From Clostridiales bacterium (lineage in GTDB: Bacteria; Bacillota; Sulfobacillia; Sulfobacillales; Sulfobacillaceae), in contig DAHXNH010000219.1 of the NCBI GenBank assembly GCA_027365485.1, forward strand, positions 1 to 43,617: 43,617 nucleotides of DNA. Direction: 5' to 3'. The number at the start of each line of letters is the position of its first letter. The first letter of the stretch is position 1. The position numbers and the translations under genes were made by a program. This document shows, in pieces, positions 25,052 to 32,925 of the stretch. The notes below the pieces were generated by a model. The model was not told the origin of the DNA and made no database searches. It saw only the letters and a program-made list of their open reading frames with translations.

Positions 25052-26890
25052 ATGAAAAAGATTTCGGCGATTACTTCTGCTGCGCTGTTGACCACGTTGC
25101 TTGCCGGGGGAGGGGCGCTTGCCGCGGCCAAGCCAGCAGCAACCTCCAGTACTCCTTTTGTGACCATTGCGGGGATCAACCAGGGAGGACCCATGAACAT
25201 GTTCAGCCCGCAGGGGAACGTTTATCCCGGACTGGACCTTGAGCCGTTAGCCTTTCAGAATTTAGACAGCAGCAATAATAATGCTCTTTTCAAGACGGGT
25301 GGGTTGGCCAGCAAGTGGCAGACTTCCAACGGCGGACACACGGTGACGGTGTGGCTAAATCCCAAGGCGCGTTGGTCGAACGGACAAGCAGTGACTTCGA
25401 CCGATGTCGTCACGACCTTCGCCTTGCTTTATGTGGCAGGTGACGCGCAGGGGATCGATCTTGGCTCTGTCAAGGCCCTAGGACCGCGACAGATTCAATT
25501 TAATGAAGTAGCGGGTGACAATCTTAGCACGTTCTGGAGCAATGTGCTGGAGGAGTCGATAGTTCCGGCTTCCGTGTATGGAGTGATTTTGCCGAAGAAT
25601 ATTTGGACGACCATCGACCAGTCGCTATACACTGGTTCCAACGCTAAACTGGCCGCGCAGGCCAAATCGGCTCAAGCCGCGCTAAGCACCCTTAACAAGA
25701 CGAAATTGGACACATTAGCTCCGAAGACGGATGTGTCGGCTGGGCCATACTACATCTCAAGCATGAACCCGGACGAAGTCATCATGACCAAGAATCCGTA
25801 CTTCTATGACGCCAACAAAATCTCGATTGACACCCTAGACATGCGTAGTGAGGGATCCAACCAGAATATTTTCGAGTGGTTCCGTGGCGGTCAACTCGAT
25901 GAAGGAACGGCTGGTGGAATGTCGGAAGTACTCGCGCACGAGTTGGCCAAGACCCCAGGCAACGTATTCTTCCATATTCCAGCTTATGTCACGGCCCAAC
26001 TGGCGTTCAACGAAAAGGACTATCCCTACGGGATGGTGCAAGTCCGTCAGGCTCTAGCGTATTTGTTAAACAAGCATACGATCTGGCAAATTGCCGAGCC
26101 TGTCAGTGGAACCCGTTCGCTCTGGTCGGATGGGATGATTGACCCGCAAACCAAAGAATACTTGTCACCGGCGCAACGGGCGGCTTTAAATTCTTACAAT
26201 CCTAGTACGGCCAAAGCAGCTCAGCTACTCGAGTCGGTGGGCTTCAAGAAGAAGGGCGGTCAGTGGTATACGCCCAAGGGGCAACTGTTTAGCATTAACT
26301 TGATGAACATCAGTGGATACAGCGATTGGATCGAGGCGGGCTCAGTAATAGAGCACGAGTTCAACTCCTTTGGTATCAAGACCAAGGAAACTGTGGTCGC
26401 GACTTCTGCTGAGTATGACCAAAACCAAAAGAACGGCAATTATGCGGTCTCCATTTGGATAGGGTCGACTGGGCCGAATATTTACGATACCTATAGTCGC
26501 CTTTATGGGACGATTGATGGCTATAATCTGAATGGCGGAAAACTGGTCTACACACCTGCATCGAAAAAGGATGGTGGGAACTGGCTCGACTTTCCGCAGA
26601 CGCTGACGGTCAAGGGATACGGTACGGTTAACCCAGGCAAGTTGAGCAATGAGCTCTCGGGCAATTTGACCCCAACACAGGTGAAGTCGATTGTGGCAAA
26701 ATTGGCGGCCGTATCGAATCAGGACGTCCCGGTGATTACGCTTTGGAACTACGCGGTTGCAGGATTCGTCAATACCAACCAATTCACCGACTACCCGCTG
26801 AACAACCAAACGCTTATGATCAGTGCCGAAGGATATTACCCGGCAATTGGTGTTTGGGAAACTTTCGGCTACGTTCATCCTAAGAAGTAG
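25052..26890 (+). CDS. Opp/Dpp-family extracellular solute-binding protein
   Basis: This family-5 solute-binding protein captures a ligand outside the membrane and delivers it to the two permeases encoded downstream. The 612 residues begin with a signal peptide (MKKISAITSAALLTTLLAGG). The family-5 pattern is present: PLAFQNLDSS near the start, ARWSNGQAVTSTDVVTTFAL, SAGPYYISSMNPDEVIMTKNPYF and VRQALAYLLNKH. There is no lipobox cysteine after the signal peptide, and I find no cysteine in the whole protein, which is unusual for a binding protein of a monoderm. The ATG has GGGAGG 8 nt upstream. The partner ATPase's D-loop and the permease C-termini look like sugar-importing members of the Opp family (see those entries), so the ligand may be an oligosaccharide rather than a peptide. 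Confidence 0.88.
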   Translation: MKKISAITSAALLTTLLAGGGALAAAKPAATSSTPFVTIAGINQGGPMNMFSPQGNVYPGLDLEPLAFQNLDSSNNNALFKTGGLASKWQTSNGGHTVTVWLNPKARWSNGQAVTSTDVVTTFALLYVAGDAQGIDLGSVKALGPRQIQFNEVAGDNLSTFWSNVLEESIVPASVYGVILPKNIWTTIDQSLYTGSNAKLAAQAKSAQAALSTLNKTKLDTLAPKTDVSAGPYYISSMNPDEVIMTKNPYFYDANKISIDTLDMRSEGSNQNIFEWFRGGQLDEGTAGGMSEVLAHELAKTPGNVFFHIPAYVTAQLAFNEKDYPYGMVQVRQALAYLLNKHTIWQIAEPVSGTRSLWSDGMIDPQTKEYLSPAQRAALNSYNPSTAKAAQLLESVGFKKKGGQWYTPKGQLFSINLMNISGYSDWIEAGSVIEHEFNSFGIKTKETVVATSAEYDQNQKNGNYAVSIWIGSTGPNIYDTYSRLYGTIDGYNLNGGKLVYTPASKKDGGNWLDFPQTLTVKGYGTVNPGKLSNELSGNLTPTQVKSIVAKLAAVSNQDVPVITLWNYAVAGFVNTNQFTDYPLNNQTLMISAEGYYPAIGVWETFGYVHPKK

Positions 26891-26974
26891 TCATTGGGAT
26901 CTTGAAAAGACTATCTTTAATTGTTACATCGGACGTGGTATCGGAAATTCTTGTGCTGACTACCGATAATGCAT

Positions 26975-27001
26975 TAAAGGCCTCACGGTGTGAGGCCTTT
27001 A
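26975..27001 (+). terminator. Hairpin between binding-protein and permease genes
   Basis: A 12-bp perfect stem (26975-26986 with 26990-27001, loop GGT) has a T-rich distal end (GGCCTTTA). It lies 84 bp after the binding-protein stop and before the permease genes, so it may attenuate the transcript and keep the binding protein in excess over the membrane parts. Confidence 0.65.
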
Positions 27002-27025
27002 GCTGAACGGTTAAGGTAGGGCCAG

Positions 27026-27069
27026 AGCGACACGGGCCGGGCGGATTTTTATCGGCCTACCGTGTCGCT
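27026..27069 (+). other. Second stem-loop in the same intergenic region
   Basis: AGCGACACGG (27026-27035) pairs with CCGTGTCGCT (27060-27069), with a shorter inner pairing of GGCCG and CGGCC. It lies between the terminator-like hairpin and the first permease gene. It could be part of an antiterminator or mRNA processing structure, or a stabilising 5' end for the permease mRNA. Confidence 0.5.
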
Positions 27070-27208
27070 GATGACCCAATTCATCGAAGCGGTGGTAGGG
27101 ACTCTGGAGTCTCTCGCAATCGTGATGAGGATCCGAAGATAAAACCCGAAGAGCGGGTCCATCGTTTTTCTCTGGGTTGAATATTGGATGTCGAAAGAGG
27201 GTGTGTGT

Positions 27209-28201
27209 GTGAAAGGGCTCTTGCCCCGTTTGATCAAACGGATTCTTGGTGGGATCGTGATGATTCTGGTGGTGGCGTCGTTCACATTTTTTTTGATTCA
27301 CCTGATTCCGGGAAACCCGGTGGAGGCTAAGCTGATGCAGCTAGAGACCGCCGGGGTGACCCCATTGCGAGCGCAAATAGAAGTTCAAGCGATGTACGGG
27401 TTTTTGCCACACCAGCCTCTGGATATCCAATACATCCATTACATCTGGCAGATCCTTCATCTTAACCTGGGCCAATCGATTACCTATGCTGGCGTGTCGG
27501 TCACCCATTTATTGCTTGAGGCGATGCCATGGACCGTCATCACCGTGACCAGTGGCATCATCGTGAGCTTTGTGGTGGGCATCTTGACGGGTGTCATCAT
27601 CGCGGTCTATCGTGATCGCGGTATTAGCAACGCACTGACGCTCTTCTCGACGTTTCTCCACGGGATTCCACAATTGATTTTGGCTCTTTTGTTAGCCTTT
27701 CTATTTACTACCATTTGGCCTATTTTTCCCTTTGGATCGCCCTATGATGCTGTATTAACCCCGGGATTTACTTTGCCATTTATTGGATCGTTGATTTGGC
27801 ACGCAGTGCTGCCCGTGGCTGCGTATGCGATTTCCAGTTATGGCGGCTGGGCCCTGACCATGAAGTCCAGCGTCATCTCCGTGTTGGGGGATGACTTCAT
27901 TTTGGCGTCAGAACTGCGAGGACTAAAGCCGAGAATTCGCATCGGCTATATTGCCCGTAACGCGATCTTGCCGCTTTTTACCACCCTAACCCTGTCGATT
28001 GGGTTTATGTTTGGCGGCTCAGTCTTTATTGAAGAGATTTTTGATTATCGCGGACTCGGCTATATGCTGATTACCGCCGTTGGCAACTTGGACTATCCGT
28101 TGATGGCAGGATCCTTTTTGATCATTACCGTAGCCGTGATCGTGGCCAATATTATTGCCGACTTTGTTTACACTGCCATTGATCCCAGGATTAGGACGTA
28201 G
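27209..28201 (+). CDS. Opp/Dpp-family ABC permease (DppB-like)
   Basis: This is the first transmembrane subunit of the importer. It has about six membrane segments, the N-terminal RLIKRILGGIVMILVVASFTFFLIHLIPGNP typical of DppB proteins, and the ATPase-contacting EAA-like loop around ILASELRGLKPRIRIGYIARNAILP. It ends YTAIDPRIR, the usual DppB end. About 330 residues, normal length. The frame opens at ATG 27188, but AAAGAGG (27194-27200) lies at a good distance from GTG 27209, and the protein then starts MKGLLPRLIKR; GTG 27203 is another option. A short GT run (about 27202-27211) covers the start region. Confidence 0.88.
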   Translation: MKGLLPRLIKRILGGIVMILVVASFTFFLIHLIPGNPVEAKLMQLETAGVTPLRAQIEVQAMYGFLPHQPLDIQYIHYIWQILHLNLGQSITYAGVSVTHLLLEAMPWTVITVTSGIIVSFVVGILTGVIIAVYRDRGISNALTLFSTFLHGIPQLILALLLAFLFTTIWPIFPFGSPYDAVLTPGFTLPFIGSLIWHAVLPVAAYAISSYGGWALTMKSSVISVLGDDFILASELRGLKPRIRIGYIARNAILPLFTTLTLSIGFMFGGSVFIEEIFDYRGLGYMLITAVGNLDYPLMAGSFLIITVAVIVANIIADFVYTAIDPRIRT

Positions 28202-28260
28202 TCGAGAATGGATACCCGTGTGTGCCAGGTATAAAGTTTGAGTTGAGGGAGGACTCCGTG

Positions 28261-29166
28261 ATGTCCACTGCCAGTGCCGCCTTTCCCGGCGCCGCTTCTC
28301 CGCCCCACCACCGTCCTTCGCTATTAACCATCTCGTGGAGGGCTATCACGCGAAAGCCGAGTCGCGTGATTGGGATTACCATTATTTTGTTCTTTACCCT
28401 GATGGCGATATTTGGACCCACGTTGTATCCTAAGCAACTGCCGATTAATCCGGCAGAGCTTTATGCTCCCCCTTCCTGGGCGCATCCATTAGGTACCGAT
28501 TTTGAAGGGACCAGCGTACTCGCCGAAATTATTACCGGATCGCGTTATGTGCTTTCTGCAGCGGCTTTGGCGGCCGTGTTTACGATTGGATTTGGAACAT
28601 TGGCAGGCGTGGTTTCGGGATATTTTTTGGGTTCCACTGATCAGATTATTATGCGCGTGACGGATTTCATTTTGACCATCCCTGGGTTCCCATTACTGAT
28701 TGTGTTGTCTACGGTTTGGAGTTTTGGCAGCCCGATCGCGATGGGACTGGTGCTAGGCTTGACGGGGTGGGGGGGATTGGCTCGGGCGGTGCGCTCACAG
28801 ACTCTATCTCTGCGCGAGCGAGGATTCATCGAAGCTGCCCGCGGCCTCGGCTTGTCCAATGCCCATATCATTACGCGCGAGATTTTGCCCAATATCTCGC
28901 CTTACATCGCCATGAACCTATTGTTATCCGTGACCGGAGGCATTTATGCTGAAGTCGGGCTCTTCTTTTTGGGAGTCATTCCGTTCCAAGCCAGCAACTG
29001 GGGTGTGATGTTGAATTTAGCATTTGGCAATGGTGCGCTTTATACGCCTCAAGCGCTTCTTTATATGTTGTCGCCGATGGCTTGTATTTTACTGGTGACC
29101 TTTGGCATCGTGCTGACGTTGGATGCGTTTGATGAGATCTTGAATCCGCGTCTAAGGGAGGGATAG
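28261..29166 (+). CDS. Opp/Dpp-family ABC permease (DppC-like)
   Basis: This is the second transmembrane subunit. Family features are PLGTDFEGTSVLAEIITGSR after the first membrane segment, the EAA-like loop FIEAARGLGLSNAHIITREILPN, and about six membrane segments. The C-terminal LDAFDEILNPRLR resembles the ending of Opp-family importers for beta-linked oligosaccharides more than that of peptide importers; this is family knowledge from memory, not a search. The frame opens at GTG 28222. I chose ATG 28261 because GGGAGG (28247-28252) lies 8 nt upstream; GTG 28258 is possible. The stop is 1 nt before the next start, so the genes are tightly coupled. Confidence 0.88.
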   Translation: MSTASAAFPGAASPPHHRPSLLTISWRAITRKPSRVIGITIILFFTLMAIFGPTLYPKQLPINPAELYAPPSWAHPLGTDFEGTSVLAEIITGSRYVLSAAALAAVFTIGFGTLAGVVSGYFLGSTDQIIMRVTDFILTIPGFPLLIVLSTVWSFGSPIAMGLVLGLTGWGGLARAVRSQTLSLRERGFIEAARGLGLSNAHIITREILPNISPYIAMNLLLSVTGGIYAEVGLFFLGVIPFQASNWGVMLNLAFGNGALYTPQALLYMLSPMACILLVTFGIVLTLDAFDEILNPRLREG

Positions 29167-29167
29167 C

Positions 29168-30196
29168 ATGAGCGCTAAACTGACGGATCGCTCTCAACAG
29201 GACTTTGGCCTGTCCCCCGAGGTGGCGTGTCAGGTTCGCGACCTGAACGTGACGTACCGCGTGGATGGCCGTGAGCTTTCTGCCTTGCGTGAAGTCTCTC
29301 TCGACATTCGGCAAGGGCAGATCACGGCCGTCATCGGCGAGTCTGGGTCGGGTAAGTCCACTTTAGCCCTCGCTTTGATGAATGCGGTCTCGAGTCCCGG
29401 TCGGATTGCTTCTGGCAGGGTTACCTATCGCGGCTTAGGAGAGGTTACAGGGATGCGCGGCGAGGAGTTGCGACGGATTCGGGGCAAGGCGATTAGCATG
29501 GTGTTCCAAGCCTCGCAGAATTCGATGAACCCATTGACGCGTATAGGGGCGCAGCTATTGGACTTGGCCCGTTCTCATGATTTGCCAAATCCGCGAGCGG
29601 TGCTGCGTGAAGCGGGAGACTTGGCCTCTCGTATGTCGCTGGATGCGGATCGGGTGTTGACCTCCTATCAACATCAGTTGTCTGGTGGGATGCGGCAGCG
29701 GGTGGGCATTATCTTCGGCTTAGTCCTGAAACCGGAAATCCTGTTGATGGATGAACCGACGACGGCGCTCGACGTCTTGTCGCAATCGTCGGTATTAGAG
29801 ATTGTGCGATCGATTCAACGGGAGCGGCAATTAACCACGGTGCTCATTACCCACGACATGGGGGTTGTGGCCGAACTGGCAGATCGGGTGGTGGTGCTTT
29901 ATGCGGGTCGGGTCGTCGAAGAGGCGTCGACCGCCGAGTTGCTTCGCCACCCCCGCCATCCCTATACCCGATCTTTGATTCAAGCCATCCCGCGTTTGAC
30001 CGGAGATCCCGGCGATGCCAAGGCGCTTGAAGGCCAGCCACCCTCATTAGCCTCGGTGCCGAATCAAGGCTGTGTTTTTCGCGAGCGCTGTCCGTATCGG
30101 ATGGACGTGTGCGAAACTATTCTGCCCAGTTTTCGGTTCGATGGCGATGGCGAGCATCGATTCGCCTGCCATTACGAGGAGGCGCGCCATGATTGA
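29168..30196 (+). CDS. Opp/Dpp-family ABC ATPase (DppD-like)
   Basis: This ATPase powers the importer at the cytoplasmic face. Walker A is GESGSGKST, the Q-loop is MVFQASQNSMNP, the signature is LSGGMRQR, and Walker B is ILLMDEPTTALDV with the catalytic Glu; the H-loop is LITHDMGVV. The oligopeptide-type C-terminal domain (RHPYTRSLIQAIP, then CVFRERCPYRMDVC and a final Cys) is present with its four cysteines. It has 342 residues, normal length. The ATG follows the permease stop by 1 nt, with a GGGAGG-type site upstream. Its end overlaps the next ATPase by 8 nt. Confidence 0.9.
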   Translation: MSAKLTDRSQQDFGLSPEVACQVRDLNVTYRVDGRELSALREVSLDIRQGQITAVIGESGSGKSTLALALMNAVSSPGRIASGRVTYRGLGEVTGMRGEELRRIRGKAISMVFQASQNSMNPLTRIGAQLLDLARSHDLPNPRAVLREAGDLASRMSLDADRVLTSYQHQLSGGMRQRVGIIFGLVLKPEILLMDEPTTALDVLSQSSVLEIVRSIQRERQLTTVLITHDMGVVAELADRVVVLYAGRVVEEASTAELLRHPRHPYTRSLIQAIPRLTGDPGDAKALEGQPPSLASVPNQGCVFRERCPYRMDVCETILPSFRFDGDGEHRFACHYEEARHD

Positions 30197-31208
30197 AGTC
30201 AAAGAGATTACTAAAATCTATGCGGCCACCGGGGGCATGCTCGGGCAAAAACCGGTGAAGGCGCTTCGCGGGGTGAGTTTGACGCTCGCCGATGGGGAGG
30301 CAATTTCGCTCATTGGCGAGTCGGGCTGTGGCAAGACCACGCTGGGCCGTATCATTGCCGGGCTGGAGGCGTCTACCAGTGGGGACCTAGTGTTCGACGG
30401 GACGGCCTTAAGTACGCTCTCACCGCGGGAACGACACGCCAAATTTCAACAGGTACAATTGATTCAGCAAGATCCCTATGGAGCGCTTAACCCGGCGCGG
30501 CCATTGGGTGAAGCCTTGGCGGACCCGTTACGCTTGCAAGCCAAGAGGCTGGGTAAGGATGCGTCCTGGGTGCAAATGCGTGCTAAAGAGCTGTTGCAAC
30601 TGGTGGGATTGGATCCGGCGAATACCCTTTATAAGTATCCGCACAACCTCTCAGGTGGTCAGCGTCAACGCTTTGTCATCGCCAGGGCACTGACGGTGGA
30701 GCCCAAAGTCCTCATCGCCGACGAAGCCGTCTCCATGATTGATGTCTCGCTCCGATTGGGTATTTTGAGCTTGCTTAGTGATCTCAGAAGTCGGTTGGGC
30801 ATCTCCGTGGTCTTTATTACCCATGATGTGGCTGCCGCTCGTTATGTTGCTCCAAAAGGGATGGTCTGTGTGATCTATCGGGGTGAAATTGTGGAGTATG
30901 GCGCGACCGATGCCATTATTGCCTCGCCGATACACCCCTATACCCAGGCTCTTTTGAGTGCCATGCCAGTACTCCGTGGCCTCGAGGAGCCGGGACCGGA
31001 TCGGTATATTCCTGCCCAAGACTTGGACCTTCGTCTGGACGATGAAGGCGGTTGTCTCTTCCGGGCGCGTTGTCGGTTTGCTACCGACCGCTGTGCTCAG
31101 GAACATCCACCGCTCGTGACGGTGGATGAAGGCAGACGTCTTCATTCCTGCTTCTATCCCGAAGCGCGGCACGTGGTGGCGGTACCGATAGAAGGCGCAT
31201 CATTATAG
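30189..31208 (+). CDS. Opp/Dpp-family ABC ATPase (DppF-like)
   Basis: Second ATPase of the importer. Walker A is GESGCGKTT, the signature LSGGQRQR, Walker B VLIADEAVSMIDVSLR, H-loop FITHDVAAARY. The D-loop SMID in place of the usual SALD is a form I associate with Opp-family transporters of beta-oligosaccharides, which supports a sugar-type ligand (from memory). Catalytic Glu is present, although the following Pro is Ala. The C-terminal Cys cluster (CLFRARCRFATDRC and a final Cys) is intact. The open frame reaches back to 30072, but I use ATG 30189, which overlaps the upstream stop by 8 nt and gives the normal start MIEVKEITKIY. MurQ follows after 8 nt. Confidence 0.9.
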   Translation: MIEVKEITKIYAATGGMLGQKPVKALRGVSLTLADGEAISLIGESGCGKTTLGRIIAGLEASTSGDLVFDGTALSTLSPRERHAKFQQVQLIQQDPYGALNPARPLGEALADPLRLQAKRLGKDASWVQMRAKELLQLVGLDPANTLYKYPHNLSGGQRQRFVIARALTVEPKVLIADEAVSMIDVSLRLGILSLLSDLRSRLGISVVFITHDVAAARYVAPKGMVCVIYRGEIVEYGATDAIIASPIHPYTQALLSAMPVLRGLEEPGPDRYIPAQDLDLRLDDEGGCLFRARCRFATDRCAQEHPPLVTVDEGRRLHSCFYPEARHVVAVPIEGASL

Positions 31209-31216
31209 GAGGTCCG

Positions 31217-32134
31217 ATGAACGATAAACTGTCGCAACTCAATACGGAGCAATTAAATCTTGCGATCCCCGCTTTGGAGAGCTTGGATACGCTGACCATG
31301 GTCGAGGTGATCAATCGGGAAGATCAGGGAGTGGCCATGGCTGTCGAGTCCGCGCTCGCTGACGTGGCTAAGGCCATCGACTTGGCGAGTGGAGCGATGG
31401 CCTTAGGCGGGCGCATGTTTTATGTGGGGGCGGGGACCAGTGGGCGCTTAGGATTTTTGGACGCCGTCGAGTGTCCGCCGACCTTTAACGTTGCTCCGAC
31501 TTCGGTGCAGGCGGTTTTGGCCGGTGGGGACGATGCGTTTAAATGGGCGCGGGAGGGTGTGGAAGATTCAGAGGCCGAGGGCGCTGAGGATCTGGCCCGG
31601 CATGGGCTCAGACCAGAAGATGTGGTGGTGGGATTGGCGGCTAGCGGACGTACCCCCTACGTGCTGGGGGCTCTCGGCTATGCCCGCCACTTGGGCGCGG
31701 TCACGATTTCGATTAGTTGTAATCCCGAGCCCGAGGTGGCCCTGTATTCGGACGTCACGATTGCAGTCGACACCGGACCCGAAGTGATCTTAGGGTCGAC
31801 TCGACTGAAGGCGGGAACGGCGCAAAAGCTCGTATTGAATATGCTGTCGACCGGCATCATGGTGCGGTTGGGCAAGACCTATAAGAATTTGATGGTCGAC
31901 ATGCGTGCCACGAATAAGAAGCTGGTCGAACGAGTGCGCAGGATTGTGATGGTGGCCGCAGACGTCGATTACGCCGAAGCCACTAGCCTTTTAAATGCAG
32001 CCGAAGGGGAAGCCAAAATCGCTATCTTAATGACGCGACGAAGCCTTTCCTTGGACGAGGCGCGCGACCAATTAAAGGCGGCAGGCGGCCATTTGGATCG
32101 CGCTCTGACCTTTGCCCAAGAGATGAACGGGTAG
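31217..32134 (+). CDS. murQ: MurQ, N-acetylmuramic acid 6-phosphate etherase
   Basis: MurQ cleaves the lactyl ether of MurNAc-6-phosphate, giving GlcNAc-6-phosphate and D-lactate, the key step in using peptidoglycan sugars. The 305-residue length is normal. The SIS domain begins FYVGAGTSGRLGFLDAVECPP, whose Glu is the family's catalytic residue (E. coli Glu83), and continues VVGLAASGRTPYVLGAL. A second conserved acidic region is REGVEDSEAEG, and the C-terminal helical part contains TNKKLVERVRRIV. The ATG has a perfect AGGAGGT site. It is the last gene of the importer operon. I see no MurNAc kinase or NagA here, so MurNAc-6-P must come from a kinase encoded elsewhere or from an unrecognised route. 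Confidence 0.93.
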   Translation: MNDKLSQLNTEQLNLAIPALESLDTLTMVEVINREDQGVAMAVESALADVAKAIDLASGAMALGGRMFYVGAGTSGRLGFLDAVECPPTFNVAPTSVQAVLAGGDDAFKWAREGVEDSEAEGAEDLARHGLRPEDVVVGLAASGRTPYVLGALGYARHLGAVTISISCNPEPEVALYSDVTIAVDTGPEVILGSTRLKAGTAQKLVLNMLSTGIMVRLGKTYKNLMVDMRATNKKLVERVRRIVMVAADVDYAEATSLLNAAEGEAKIAILMTRRSLSLDEARDQLKAAGGHLDRALTFAQEMNG

Positions 32135-32443
32135 GTCTCGGCCTCGCTTCTTTCGGTGCTTTGTTCCTTGAAATGAGTGGACGGTGCATAGGACTGGGCG
32201 GGGGGAGTAACTGCTAATAAAAATCTTGTCATATCTAGACACCCATAGCGCGGTGGTGGTAGAAGCTGGCTATGGTGAGGGTGTCCCTCACCTAAAAAAG
32301 CCAATCCGTCAGACTTCCTCACCAGCTAAGGATTCGACTGCTGCAGACATCCGCTTTCCACGTCCGCAGCAAGGAGTCACTTCACTCGCAAGAGGATGGG
32401 AGAGAAGTGAGCGCGGAGGCTGGGGATGGCGGTGTCATGCCGC

Positions 32444-32577
32444 GATATACTGCGAGCGGGTCGAATTTACCGGTTTGATGCCAAGGCTGTGAGCGTCTCA
32501 ACACCGTGCTTCATAGTGAGTTCCCAACACTTTGGCCTTCCTCTAAAACGGAAACTATGACCCGCGCGCAGTATATC
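32444..32577. repeat. 134-bp element bounded by 19-bp inverted repeats
   Basis: GATATACTGCGAGCGGGTC at 32444-32462 is matched by its complement at 32559-32577 with one mismatch in 19. Inside, further imperfect pairing is possible (CCAAGGC with GGCCTTCC, and ACCGGTTT with AAAACGGA), so the whole unit could fold into a long stem. Size and ends are MITE-like, but I find no clear target-site duplication. Confidence 0.65.
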
Positions 32578-32650
32578 TCCCTGTCACCGAAGGAAACCAG
32601 AGTACGGAGAGGGGTTGCCTCTGGACCCTTCGATGAAGGAAATGGCACAC

Positions 32651-32729
32651 GGCTACCGGCAGGACTTCCCAGGTGGTAGCCCCACCCTTACGGAGGGGTG
32701 TGTGGCGGGATCCCGTCATGGGATGACGG
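32651..32729. other. Cluster of stem-loops, possible structured RNA segment
   Basis: GGCTACC (32651-32657) pairs with GGTAGCC (32675-32681). A CACCC/GGGTG hairpin follows near 32682-32700. CCGTCAT (32713-32719) pairs with ATGACGG (32723-32729) around a GGG loop. Such density suggests RNA structure, but strand and boundaries are unknown. Confidence 0.4.
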
Positions 32730-32861
32730 TGCGGCCCGGGAAGAGCGAACGATCGCAGATGGGTTTAGAAACGTCCAGATCTCCAGGTTTTTATTTAGAT
32801 TTAGACAGATAAGTCTAAGCACATTATCGCGGAAATTCTACGACGATGGTGGGATCAGAAG

Positions 32862-32906
32862 AACAACCCGCCGGGACGCCTCAAGATGAGGCGCCGGCGG
32901 GTTGTT
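32862..32906 (-). terminator. Terminator of the first ABC exporter operon
   Basis: A 13-bp perfect outer stem (32862-32874 with 32894-32906) and a 6-bp inner stem (32877-32882 with 32888-32893) lie 20 bp past the exporter stop. On the minus strand the distal arm reads GGTTGTTCTTCTG, T-rich. This is a strong intrinsic terminator candidate. Confidence 0.75.
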
Positions 32907-32925
32907 GTCAGGCGGTTGGCTCGTC

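Larger units (their letters stand above)
32135..32861. other. Gene-free, hairpin-rich region of about 730 bp
   Basis: I see no supportable protein gene between murQ and the convergent ABC exporter. Short frames on the plus strand lack good ribosome-binding sites. The region holds many stem-loops: 32274-32292 (8 bp), the 134-bp palindromic unit at 32444-32577, and others between 32651 and 32729. It may contain a structured RNA or remnants of a small mobile element. Confidence 0.55.

Noticed and set aside
30072-30188. Longer N-terminus for the second importer ATPase
   Set aside because: It would overlap the C-terminal Cys domain of the preceding ATPase by over 120 nt; ATG 30189 gives the normal family start.
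32274-32292. 8-bp hairpin followed by TAAAAAAG after murQ
   Set aside because: The run after it on the plus strand is A-rich, not T-rich, so it does not look like a murQ terminator; the T-run on the minus strand precedes the hairpin.
32615-32812. 65-residue plus-strand frame in the hairpin-rich region
   Set aside because: Coding content is shaped by hairpins and no family pattern appears; I also considered a group II intron or IS605-type end here but saw no domain V or transposase.
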